A stretch of DNA of 13,152 bases from JAJTFW01 sp964534995 (lineage in GTDB: Bacteria > Bacteroidota > Bacteroidia > AKYH767-A > OLB10): positions 1 to 13,152 of the forward strand of contig CAZHSC010000094.1 of NCBI GenBank assembly GCA_964534995.1, written 5' to 3'. Below are positions 1-6,556 of the stretch, piece by piece. Both the position numbers and the translations under genes were made by a program. The notes below the pieces were generated by a model, which saw only the letters and a list, made by a program, of their open reading frames with translations, did no database searches and had not been told where the DNA came from. How positions within the stretch are numbered: the first letter of the stretch is position 1; the number at the start of each line of letters is the position of its first letter.

Positions 1-62
1 CTATGCACTGCTTCAGGGATACCGGAGTTGCTGAGGGCCGGTTTTTATTTTCTCCTCGCCTG

Positions 63-74
63 CCTGCCGGCAGG
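63..74. repeat. Perfect palindrome CCTGCCGGCAGG
   Basis: Twelve bases that equal their own reverse complement. They are preceded by another CCTG-type unit (TGCCTG), giving the look of the GC-rich palindromes that recur between genes in Bacteroidota genomes. Recurrence cannot be tested from one window. Confidence 0.5.
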
Positions 75-109
75 TAACCCCCCTGCGGTTAAAGAAAACT
101 AAACCTGGG

Positions 110-153
110 TTCTCTGTGTCTCCTTTGTGCACTTAGTGTCTTCGTGGTTAAAT
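110..153. repeat. GTG-periodic intergenic repeat, copy 1
   Basis: A pyrimidine/GT-rich stretch in which GTG recurs at 116, 127, 136 and 144, ending in CGTGGTTAAAT. A second GCGGTTAAA tail lies just upstream at 85-93. It shares the exact 11-mer CTCCTTTGTGC (120-130) with copy 2 at 418-428. Read on the minus strand it is built of CACAAAG/CACTAAG/CACGAAG-like units. Such units resemble a non-coding repeat type that I recall from many environmental Bacteroidota genomes; this recollection is not verified here. Confidence 0.5.
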
Positions 154-410
154 CTTAAAATTTACTTTAATTTAAACATCACTCTCCATCATAACTTTTA
201 CAATCCTCGCAGGTAAAATTCCGGATCCTCCTTCAAATTCAATAATACAATAATTTTTCCCGGGCATTACAAAATTCGGGGAACTGGCGTTCCCACCCCA
301 ACTAAAGATCGCGAAAAATATTTGCATGAACAAGGAATAAACACTTGCATACTTTTATATCCTATTCTGATATAAGGCCGCAATAATACAACACATCTAT
401 AGCTTAGATA

Positions 411-440
411 CCCAGTGCTCCTTTGTGCCTTTCGCGCCTC
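411..440. repeat. GTG-periodic intergenic repeat, degenerate copy 2
   Basis: Shares CTCCTTTGTGC with copy 1 and keeps the spacing of about 10 bases (GTG at 415 and 425, GCG at 434), but it lacks the GGTTAAA end and is more GC-rich. It has the same orientation as copy 1. Confidence 0.4.
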
Positions 441-696
441 CTTCCAGTATCATGATGGAATTATAAAGCCAATGCTTTGATGATTACTCTTTCTTCCCAT
501 GAAGAAGCAGTACCTTTTCTTATTATTTAAGTACCAATATCTTTTAACAGGTAAATAAATCTCATTAATTAATGTCTGTATTTCAATATCTTATGCAATT
601 CAGGTGCCGCCAGCTTTTTGAAACCGGCGTTCTCATCACCCGCTTTGCAACATTCGCTGCCGCATCCCCGTACAAAAAGTTGTTAAACTGAAAATC

Positions 697-1992
697 ATGA
701 AAAATATTTCATTAATTGTATGTTTATGTTTGTTCGCAGGTGCCTCCTTTGCACAGCACGATAACCTGTCAAACATGAGCGCTGAATGGGTTCGCACCCC
801 TGCACGCAATGCCGCAACAGATGCGGGTGACGCTGTTGTATATAACCCTGCCGGCCTGGTAAGGATGAACAACGGATTCCATATCAACATCGGCAATCAG
901 AGCCTGTTCAGAAAACCAACGCATACATTCGATCTTGGCTTAGGCGCCGGAGAACAAAGCTATTCACAGGATGGTAATGATCTCTTTTTACCGAACCTGT
1001 ATATGACCTATAAAAAGGACCGCTTTGCACTTTTTACGGGTATATTCATGGCAGGAGGAGGAGCAACAGCCAACTATCCTACCGGAAGTATTTCCACAGA
1101 GCTTATCGGCTTGCAGGTATTAACCGCGGCGCAGGGTGCTTATGGCGCTTATGACAAACAACATTTAAAAGCTTCATCCTTTTATCTAACCACTACACTG
1201 GGAGGTACCTATGCAGTGAATGACAAAATCTCCTTCTCCGTTGCCGGACGCTTTATGGATGCCACCAACAAGACCGAAGCGGGATTAACCCTCACACAAT
1301 CGCCGTTGAGCTTGCCCGATGCAGGCATGCTTTTAAAGACCAATGAAACAGCTTCCGGGTTCGGGGGAGTGTTCAGCATGATGGTACAGGCAAGTCCACG
1401 GACACGCATTACCGCACGTTATGAAACTGCTGTCAAACTGGAATTTGAGACCGAGCAGCAAACGGATGATTTTAGTATGACGACCGATGGCGCCACAACG
1501 CGCAGGGATTTACCCTCTGTATTTGCAGCGGGAATTGGTTTTGCAGCTACACCTGCCGTTATGGTATATGGAGATTTCAACTATTACGTACAAACGGGCG
1601 CCAACTGGGATAAATCAACCATTATCACTGACGAAAAAAATTACAGCGATCTGGCTGGTGATGCCATGGGTATCAATATTGCCACCACCATTCAGACCGG
1701 AAAGAAGTTTCTGTTAAGCCTGGGCGGCGGCTATACCGATTTCCAATACAACGACCGCAACGGATATTTTACGAAGGCAGGAGCATTTGAAACAGCCCCG
1801 GATGATAATTACAATATCAATACCGGACTCAGCTATATGGCAACAGCAAATATCACCTGCACAGTTGGATATATGCACACATTTTATAAAGATCAAAGCA
1901 TGAAAGCGTTGCTTGCCAGCCCGCTGGATGTAACTGTAAAAACCAGCAACAGCATCGATGTGCTTGCCCTTGGCCTGAACATCAGATTCTGA
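697..1992 (+). CDS. OmpP1/FadL-family outer membrane protein
   Basis: Predicted outer membrane beta-barrel of the FadL/TodX (OmpP1) family, whose members move hydrophobic compounds such as long-chain fatty acids across the outer membrane. The 431 residues fit the usual family length. Residues 1-19 are a signal peptide (hydrophobic core, then GASFA before Gln20). The family's hallmark N-terminal stretch follows: TDAGDAVVYNPAGL (about 41-54), with the conserved NPAG. The rest is alternating beta-strand sequence with glycine/aromatic girdles, and the chain ends in an aromatic residue (NIRF), as barrel proteins do. The ATG is followed directly by the signal peptide, so the start is secure. It has its own terminator and no co-directional neighbour, so it is probably monocistronic. 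The substrate cannot be told from sequence. Confidence 0.85.
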   Translation: MKNISLIVCLCLFAGASFAQHDNLSNMSAEWVRTPARNAATDAGDAVVYNPAGLVRMNNGFHINIGNQSLFRKPTHTFDLGLGAGEQSYSQDGNDLFLPNLYMTYKKDRFALFTGIFMAGGGATANYPTGSISTELIGLQVLTAAQGAYGAYDKQHLKASSFYLTTTLGGTYAVNDKISFSVAGRFMDATNKTEAGLTLTQSPLSLPDAGMLLKTNETASGFGGVFSMMVQASPRTRITARYETAVKLEFETEQQTDDFSMTTDGATTRRDLPSVFAAGIGFAATPAVMVYGDFNYYVQTGANWDKSTIITDEKNYSDLAGDAMGINIATTIQTGKKFLLSLGGGYTDFQYNDRNGYFTKAGAFETAPDDNYNINTGLSYMATANITCTVGYMHTFYKDQSMKALLASPLDVTVKTSNSIDVLALGLNIRF

Positions 1993-2015
1993 TAGAAATA
2001 AGAACTATTACACTG

Positions 2016-2046
2016 AAAAGGCTGCCGGCATACCGGTGGCCTTTTT
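2016..2046. terminator. Bidirectional hairpin terminator
   Basis: The left arm 2016-2028 (AAAAGGCTGCCGG) pairs with 2033-2045 (CCGGTGGCCTTTT) over 13 bp with two G-T wobbles and the loop CATA. It ends in a T-run on the plus strand and, read the other way, also in CCTTTT. It lies 23 bases after the FadL-like gene and 29 bases beyond the stop of the convergent DinB gene, so it can serve both. Confidence 0.8.
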
Positions 2047-2074
2047 ACATTAACACCGGTTTTAATTGCCGGGC

Positions 2075-2620
2075 TTACATCCTGTCAAGCGAAAAGTACC
2101 TGTCCTCCATGACTTGCATATGATGCAGTTGATGCCCTGCCAACACAAAGCCAAGGGAGAGGACAGAAATTTCAATGGAAAAGCAGATTCCTTTTTTCTG
2201 AAGACACTCATTGTCAAAGCCCGAAAACATGATGATGGCAGCCTTGCGCAGGTGATAAAACTCCTCTTTCAACTCATTCAGGCTGCGTTGGTCCGCCTTC
2301 GAGTTTTCCACATACAGATTTTCATCGTAGCCGGGCAATGTTGTTTTATCATTCCTGGCAAAGCAAAGTGCCCTGTAACTTTGAATTCTTTCATTGTCGT
2401 TGATATGCTGAAGAATTTCCTTTATGGTCCATTTTCCCGGACTATACACTGCATCGCCAATACGTGTAAGTTTATCCCAGTCCGTCTGCATCCATTTATC
2501 AAGTGATGAATTCAAAGCCATGATCAGGTTCTCTTCCGGCACAACATTAATATAGCGGTCAAAAAAATGCGGCATCTCTTTTATTGCTGATTTACTGTTA
2601 TTTATTACTGGCGGTTTCAT
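2075..2620 (-). CDS. DinB-family putative metal-dependent protein
   Basis: A 181-residue four-helix-bundle protein of the DinB/YfiT-like superfamily. Members bind a divalent metal with three histidines, and many are uncharacterised or act as thiol-dependent S-transferases. The family pattern is clear: SPGKWTIKEILQHINDNERI (about 60-79) followed by SYRALCFARNDKTTLPGYDE, and near the C-terminus AGHQLHHMQVMEDRYF (161-176). The likely metal ligands are His72, His163 and His167 (HxxxH). I place the start at the ATG at 2620. A longer TTG start at 2638 is possible in frame, but it would lie inside a TAAATTTG promoter box. No cysteine or thiol-ligand motif reveals the substrate. It converges on the FadL-like gene and diverges from the eRF1-like gene. 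The family call is firm; the function is unknown. Confidence 0.85.
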   Translation of the reverse strand: MKPPVINNSKSAIKEMPHFFDRYINVVPEENLIMALNSSLDKWMQTDWDKLTRIGDAVYSPGKWTIKEILQHINDNERIQSYRALCFARNDKTTLPGYDENLYVENSKADQRSLNELKEEFYHLRKAAIIMFSGFDNECLQKKGICFSIEISVLSLGFVLAGHQLHHMQVMEDRYFSLDRM

Positions 2621-2635
2621 AATAGTTATTGTCCG

Positions 2636-2643
2636 CAAATTTA
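2636..2643 (-). promoter_or_regulatory. -7 promoter box TAAATTTG for the DinB gene
   Basis: On the minus strand this is an exact match to the Bacteroidota -7 consensus TAnnTTTG, 15 bases upstream of the ATG. The -33 element is not clear; a TTTTTTTG run lies about 26 bases upstream, which is too far for the ideal spacing. The predicted 5' leader would be only about 10 bases. Confidence 0.5.
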
Positions 2644-2716
2644 TAATAAACCCACGAACTGATATAAATCAAAAAAAAGAATGATTCTCTTTTCTAAAAA
2701 CTAATTCAATTTTTCA

Positions 2717-2724
2717 TATGTTTA
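2717..2724 (+). promoter_or_regulatory. Possible -7 box TATGTTTA for the eRF1-like gene
   Basis: Seven of eight positions match TAnnTTTG, with a TTTT stretch at 2690-2693 as a weak -33 candidate. If it is used, transcription would start near 2731, after the first in-frame ATG (2718). That favours translation from the ATG at 2754. Confidence 0.3.
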
Positions 2725-2753
2725 CAATTACATTTACATTAAACATTCAAGCC

Positions 2754-3176
2754 ATGAAGAAGGAACATACCATTAAAAAAATAGGCCTTTGGCTGGATCA
2801 TGCGGAAGCGCATTTTATCCACCCTGATCATTCATCAAAAATTGAAACAAGCGTATCAGATCATACCGGCAGGGAAAGGCACAGGGGGGAAGGTGCAGAT
2901 GGAATACTGTTGGGAGGGTACCGCTCTTCGAACAATGAACATCATAAACACCGCAGAGAAGAAAATGCTTTGCATAAATATTACCTTGAATTGCAGGGTA
3001 AATTGCAGGATTACGATGAAATTTACCTGTTTGGCCCCGGACCTGCAAGGAATGAATTCTTCAATATGCTGAAAGAAGATAAACACTTTTCCGCTAAAAA
3101 AATTGAGATGGAAGCTGCTGATCACCTGAGCGAAAACCAGATGAAAGCAAAAGTAAACGCACATTTCGGGGTTTAA
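2754..3176 (+). CDS. eRF1-like 'translational machinery protein' family, small protein
   Basis: A 140-residue soluble protein without signal peptide. The N-terminus KKIGLWLDHAEAHFI (8-22) and the C-terminal half, with DYDEIYLFGPGPARNEF (86-102) and ADHLSENQMKAKVNAHF (122-138), match the pattern of small bacterial proteins annotated as 'translational machinery protein'. These share the fold of domain 3 of archaeo-eukaryotic release factors (baeRF-like). The middle (about 33-75) is rich in His, Glu and Arg and probably a flexible insert. An upstream in-frame ATG at 2718 would add 12 hydrophobic, atypical residues, so the later ATG is preferred. The role is unknown; ribosome- or stress-related activity is only suggested by the fold. 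It is divergent from the DinB gene and convergent with the next gene. Confidence 0.65.
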   Translation: MKKEHTIKKIGLWLDHAEAHFIHPDHSSKIETSVSDHTGRERHRGEGADGILLGGYRSSNNEHHKHRREENALHKYYLELQGKLQDYDEIYLFGPGPARNEFFNMLKEDKHFSAKKIEMEAADHLSENQMKAKVNAHFGV

Positions 3177-3182
3177 ATCTAC

Positions 3183-3249
3183 GCCGGTTTCATACGCGTT
3201 TAATTGTATTTATACCTCCGGGTTGGAGTGGCGATTGAGTTGAACCGGC
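3183..3249. repeat. Inverted repeat between convergent genes
   Basis: GCCGGTT (3183-3189) and AACCGGC (3243-3249) are perfect 7-base inverted arms separated by 53 bases. They lie in the 103-base gap between two convergent stop codons. No T-run follows either arm, so a terminator role is not shown. Confidence 0.25.
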
Positions 3250-3279
3250 CATTGAACATCCGGTAAAAACATCCGTGTA

Positions 3280-4218
3280 TTATTCCGTTGCAGTCTTAAT
3301 AAATCCCCCCATGATGGATTTGAACAATTTACGGCTTTCATTAAAATGCTGCTTCGCCCTGCCTGCCAATAAATAATACTGATCATTTTTATCAAAGAGG
3401 ATCATCATAAGTACCACTTCTTCTTTACCGGATTTATTCAGTACTACTCCGTCAACCAGATACCCGGGCAAACTATCCGTGATAACTTCAGTGATTACCT
3501 GCTTTGTAACGGTATAAATATCCGTTAAAGAGTTAAATCTCTTCATGGCATACTCCTTACGGGCCGGGGAGGCCAGTTTTTTAAAAGCGACTCCGGCTGA
3601 AAACACGAGTGAGTCCGGATCCAGGGTAGGAACCTTGCCATCGCGGGTATATATAACCCCCGAAACGGAACTACGGGCCACCTTTAACCCGGTAGGCTGA
3701 ACATCTAAACGAAACGGCAGTGATTCAACCAGGTCTTCCGTCAGAGCAGGATCATAATTCACTGAAAAAATCATTTCCTTCACAGCGTTTCGTAAAGCCA
3801 GGTTGCTGTCTGGAGCGATGGAATTGATAAATACGGTTTTCGCTGTATCACCAAAAACGAGAATATACTTCCTGAAATTAACACCTTTGTTTACCTGAGT
3901 AGCTTCAAAATAGGTGGCTTTAATGCCATTCACCTCCTGAGATGATTTATCAATAAAAATCATTCCTCTTCTTTTCATTTCCTCGCCGGTAAATGCGTTA
4001 ACATTTTTTTCAACCGGACTAGGCAAGACCGAAACCATGATGCTGGCGTTTCCGCTTTTATGCTCAAGGCCCTTAAAACGACGTGCCAGCCTGAAGCCCT
4101 CCTTCACTTCCATGCTACACTTAGTGCCCGGAATAATTTTTCTGTCAGGGCTTTGTGCAAAAAGTAGTGATGACAGAAGGATCGCAATTACTGACAGAAT
4201 ACAACTTTTCATAGGCAT
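3280..4218 (-). CDS. Secreted two-domain protein of unknown function
   Basis: A 312-residue exported protein that I do not recognise as a named family. Residues 1-22 form a signal peptide (Met-Lys, long hydrophobic core, LLFAQ). Translation could equally start at the second ATG (4212, MKSCILS). The mature part seems to be two related halves. Residues 99-155 (IKATYFEATQVNKG ... LRNAVKEMIFSVN) and 249-306 (SLPGYLVDGVVLNKSG ... SRKLFKSIMGGF) share a layout of beta-hairpin, strand, short loop and C-terminal helix. The layout resembles PsbP/DcrB-like small lipid- or envelope-associated folds, but that is inference from style. Cys34 is the only cysteine in the mature part and there is no lipobox, so a periplasmic location is likely. 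It diverges from the sigma-factor gene. Its 5' region carries TAACTTTA (minus strand, 4271-4278), a 7/8 match to the promoter box. Confidence 0.7.
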   Translation of the reverse strand: MPMKSCILSVIAILLSSLLFAQSPDRKIIPGTKCSMEVKEGFRLARRFKGLEHKSGNASIMVSVLPSPVEKNVNAFTGEEMKRRGMIFIDKSSQEVNGIKATYFEATQVNKGVNFRKYILVFGDTAKTVFINSIAPDSNLALRNAVKEMIFSVNYDPALTEDLVESLPFRLDVQPTGLKVARSSVSGVIYTRDGKVPTLDPDSLVFSAGVAFKKLASPARKEYAMKRFNSLTDIYTVTKQVITEVITDSLPGYLVDGVVLNKSGKEEVVLMMILFDKNDQYYLLAGRAKQHFNESRKLFKSIMGGFIKTATE

Positions 4219-4376
4219 ACGAAGGTATATCTTATTTTACGAAGAGATCCGGACAATGATTCCCTAAAAATAAAGTTATGGGCCACCCGGTGAATTTTCA
4301 CTGAAAAAAACAGAAAACTTAAACAGTCAATATTAGTAACTGTATATCAGTGCTTTACAAAATTTTAACCGAGTGC

Positions 4377-4407
4377 TGTAACTTTACTTCCAATCACTTA
4401 GTCTCAT
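4377..4407 (+). promoter_or_regulatory. Candidate ECF-type autoregulated promoter of the sigma gene
   Basis: TGTAAC (4377-4382), exactly 19 bases, then TCTCAT (4402-4407), ending 22 bases before the GTG start. The same two-part motif with identical spacing lies before the GIN-barrel gene. With flanking bases it reads GTAACTTT and GTCTCAT, similar in kind to ECF promoters with an AAC core at -35 and TCT-type -10. An alternative reading is that TAACTTTA (4379-4386) is a near-consensus housekeeping -7 box. Confidence 0.45.
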
Positions 4408-4429
4408 TTTTACAAGCGCCCGTTCAAAC

Positions 4430-4918
4430 GTGACCACCCTGGAATACAATAGCTGCGTTGACAATCATGCGGATGGAGTATATCGCTTCATCCTGCATAA
4501 TACGCGCGACAAAGAGTTTGCGCAGGATATTGTACAGGATGCTTTTGAGAAAATGTGGATCCATCACGAACAAATTAACAGAGATAAAGCAAAATCCTAC
4601 CTGTTTACGACTGCTTATCATACCATGCTTGATAAGATGAGGAGACTGAAAAAACAGGGGAACTGGAACGAAGTAAACGAAGAACAATATAGCCATGAGC
4701 CGGGCAATTACAACGGTTTAAAAGAACTGTTGCGGGAAGCGCTCAACAGGTTACCTGAAATACAGAGGAGCGTGATCATGCTGCGGGATTACGAGGGTTA
4801 CTCTTATGAGGAAATTGGCGAAATAACGGGACTGAACGAATCGCAGGTAAAAGTATATATCTACAGGGCCAGGCAGGCACTGAAGGAATATATCGGTAAA
4901 CCTGAAAATGTTATCTGA
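4430..4918 (+). CDS. ECF RNA polymerase sigma factor (sigma-70 family)
   Basis: A 162-residue extracytoplasmic-function sigma factor, which directs RNA polymerase to a small regulon. Region 2 spans about residues 10-75, with the region 2.2 signature FAQDIVQDAFEKMWIHHEQI (30-49) and the helix KAKSYLFTTAYHTMLDKMRR. Region 4 spans about 97-152: LKELLREALNRLPEIQRSVI, then YSYEEIGEITGLNESQVKVY, the promoter -35-binding helix-turn-helix. The start is GTG: no ATG occurs upstream before the stop at 4379, and MTTLEYNSCVD fits the family's N-terminus. Eight bases separate its stop from the anti-sigma-like gene, so the two are co-transcribed and translation is probably coupled. The upstream motif it shares with the GIN-barrel gene suggests autoregulation. 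Confidence 0.92.
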   Translation: MTTLEYNSCVDNHADGVYRFILHNTRDKEFAQDIVQDAFEKMWIHHEQINRDKAKSYLFTTAYHTMLDKMRRLKKQGNWNEVNEEQYSHEPGNYNGLKELLREALNRLPEIQRSVIMLRDYEGYSYEEIGEITGLNESQVKVYIYRARQALKEYIGKPENVI

Positions 4919-4926
4919 GAACAGGA

Positions 4927-6312
4927 ATGAATATCAACACCACCAATTACGAAAGTTGGTTCCTCGATTACGCGGAAGGGAACCTGAGCGCAGGCCAGGT
5001 GGCTGAGTTATTCCTCTTCCTGGAACAGCATCCTGATCTCTACGATGAATTCAACAGTTTTGAACAAATCCACCTGAATCAATCCACGCCCGCTGAAAGC
5101 GTCTTGCCAGACAAAGAATCACTGATAAAATCAGCAACTTTATCAGAATACACTATTCAGGAATGGCTGACCGCGGAAATAGAAGGACAGCTCAGCCAGG
5201 AGCAGTTGCAGCTTTTACATGCCTTTTTGAAGGAACATACTTCGTATATCCGTGACCGTGAACTTTATGGTAAAACACGTCTTTCCGTGGATGCCGCCAG
5301 CGTTTACCCCGATAAGAATTCACTTGTTAAAAGTAATGACCTGAGCGAGGCAACGATCCGGGAATGGCTGATTGATGACACCGAAGGCCTCCTGAACCTG
5401 GAAGACAAAGGCGCATTGCTTGCTTTCCTCGAAAAGCATCCTCAATATAAAAGTGAGAGAGAACTATACCGCAACACCATTCTTCCAAACGATCATCATA
5501 TCAGCTACCCCCGTAAAGAAACTTTATATAAGGGAAAAGTAATTAGGATGACCGTTTTCAGCAGGGTATTACGGGTTGCCGCTATCGTCCTGCTCCTGAT
5601 TGGCGCTGTAGCCATCATCCGTGTATCACTTAAAAATCAGAGCAAGGATACCCGGATGGCTGAAAACTCCTCCTCCATCTTAAAAGACTCATCCGCTCAG
5701 GAAAACCGTGCTCTTCCCGCCTCCTCCTACGCGATAAATGAAAAAACCCTGACCGAAGTACAAGGGGATGGCCAAAAAGAAAATAAAAAAGAAATTGCTC
5801 ACATCCCTTCCACCAGCCTTGCATCTCCGGAAAAACGCAATGTGAAATCAAATCCTGAAAAGCACATAGATTCTCCATTCATGGATAATTCTACCCTGCG
5901 TTCAGGGGCGAACATGCATGCCATGGCTACCTTAGGCTGCAACCCGGTAAAGGTAGAAGAACCTTTTGTCTTTGCTGAAAGAAGGTATACCCCAAAAGCT
6001 ACCGTGGCCTACCAAAATCAGGACGAGCCCCCTTCGTTGATTGCATTCATCCGGCCGCAGCAGTTGGGTGATGATATTTTAAACCTGGCTGTTCAACATG
6101 TTAATAAAGCAGCAGGTGAAGAATTGTTGTATCAAAAAGAAGAAAGAAAAAAACTACCCCTGGGAAGCAGGCTGCTTAAGTTCGCTGCTAAAGCAGTAGG
6201 TAAAATATCAAATAACAAAGTCAAAGTTCGCACCGCTTTTAATCCGGTAACCGGTAAACTCAGTGCTTACGAAGTAGAGACAGAAAAAAAGATCATCCAA
6301 AAACAATTTTAA
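4927..6312 (+). CDS. Anti-sigma-like membrane protein with three tandem N-terminal repeats
   Basis: A 461-residue single-pass inner membrane protein, inferred to hold the adjacent sigma factor inactive. The cytoplasmic part (1-204) is three tandem units of about 67 residues (8-74, 75-141, 142-204). Each has a Trp-x3-4-(A/T)EG-xL core, a helix ending in FLxxH(P/T), and a P(D/R)K(E/N)(S/T)L closing motif (Pro61, Pro128, Pro195). There is no CxxC or HxxxCxxC zinc motif; the sole cysteine (Cys339) is beyond the membrane. Residues 213-234 are the transmembrane helix (VLRVAAIVLLLIGAVAIIRV). A polar, low-complexity stalk (235-320) follows, then a C-terminal part (about 410-455: SRLLKFAAKAVGKISNNKVK, TAFNPVTGKLSAYEVE) typical of these Bacteroidota membrane partners. 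The triple repeat is the oddity. The anti-sigma role rests on operon position and fold style, not on a known catalytic motif. Confidence 0.75.
   Translation: MNINTTNYESWFLDYAEGNLSAGQVAELFLFLEQHPDLYDEFNSFEQIHLNQSTPAESVLPDKESLIKSATLSEYTIQEWLTAEIEGQLSQEQLQLLHAFLKEHTSYIRDRELYGKTRLSVDAASVYPDKNSLVKSNDLSEATIREWLIDDTEGLLNLEDKGALLAFLEKHPQYKSERELYRNTILPNDHHISYPRKETLYKGKVIRMTVFSRVLRVAAIVLLLIGAVAIIRVSLKNQSKDTRMAENSSSILKDSSAQENRALPASSYAINEKTLTEVQGDGQKENKKEIAHIPSTSLASPEKRNVKSNPEKHIDSPFMDNSTLRSGANMHAMATLGCNPVKVEEPFVFAERRYTPKATVAYQNQDEPPSLIAFIRPQQLGDDILNLAVQHVNKAAGEELLYQKEERKKLPLGSRLLKFAAKAVGKISNNKVKVRTAFNPVTGKLSAYEVETEKKIIQKQF
4948..5538 (+). repeat. Three tandem ~67-codon repeats in the anti-sigma-like gene
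   Basis: Unit boundaries fall near 4948-5148, 5149-5349 and 5350-5538. Anchors recur at fixed intervals: P(D/R)K at residues 61, 128 and 195 (67 apart), EGxL at 17, 86 and 153, and FLxxH at residues 31-35, 100-104 and 167-171. Units 2 and 3 are more alike (EWL, RELY), suggesting that the later duplication produced them. Confidence 0.8.
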
Positions 6313-6505
6313 TCTGTTTTTAAAATATCTTCCCCGGCACAATTGAATGTGGTCCGCTGATGGAACTCTTCCCGGTCATATACCGGATGCCGGACAAACA
6401 CATTCATTCACCAGCTTGTTTAAAAGGGGAAGTAGCGATCCTGCTATCCAGGGCAGAAAAACAGGACCAAAGCCAGAAAATATTTGATCAAAAAACAACT
6501 TTTCC

Positions 6506-6536
6506 TGTAACATTTTCACTCCTCCAAACATCTTAT
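6506..6536 (+). promoter_or_regulatory. Candidate ECF-type promoter of the GIN-barrel gene
   Basis: TGTAAC (6506-6511), exactly 19 bases, then TCTTAT (6531-6536), ending 20 bases before the ATG. It duplicates the motif in front of the sigma gene (TGTAAC-N19-TCTCAT, 22 bases before GTG). It gives the GIN-barrel gene its own likely start point despite lying in the sigma operon, which fits the 244-base gap before it. Confidence 0.45.
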
Positions 6537-6556
6537 GTATAAAATCCCACACCTAT

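Larger units (their letters stand above)
1..696. other. Gene-free leader region with short intergenic repeats
   Basis: No convincing reading frame was found on either strand. The first 50 bases end in a GC-rich stretch followed by a T-rich run (about 41-52), with a weak ACCGG/CCGGT pairing at 21-25 and 38-42; this could be the 3' part of a terminator for a gene lying outside the window. Bases 63-74 are a perfect 12-base palindrome. Bases 110-153 and 411-440 are two related GTG-periodic stretches, listed separately. GGGAAC (279-284) and GTTCCC (289-294) form a 6-bp hairpin with loop TGGC. The remainder is AT-rich and unremarkable, and no consensus promoter was recognised close to the gene at 697. 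Confidence 0.6.

Noticed and set aside
2066..2506. A 146-codon plus-strand frame opposite the DinB gene
   Set aside because: It is antisense to a gene with clear DinB family motifs and runs across the spacer after it; the translated sequence shows no coherent domain.
4379..4429. An upstream extension of the sigma factor reading frame
   Set aside because: No ATG, GTG or TTG lies between the stop at 4379 and the GTG at 4430, and the GTG start gives the family's usual N-terminus.
6360..6542. A 60-codon frame in the gap before the GIN-barrel gene
   Set aside because: Composition is not protein-like, and it covers the candidate promoter motif. The gap is better read as regulatory spacer.
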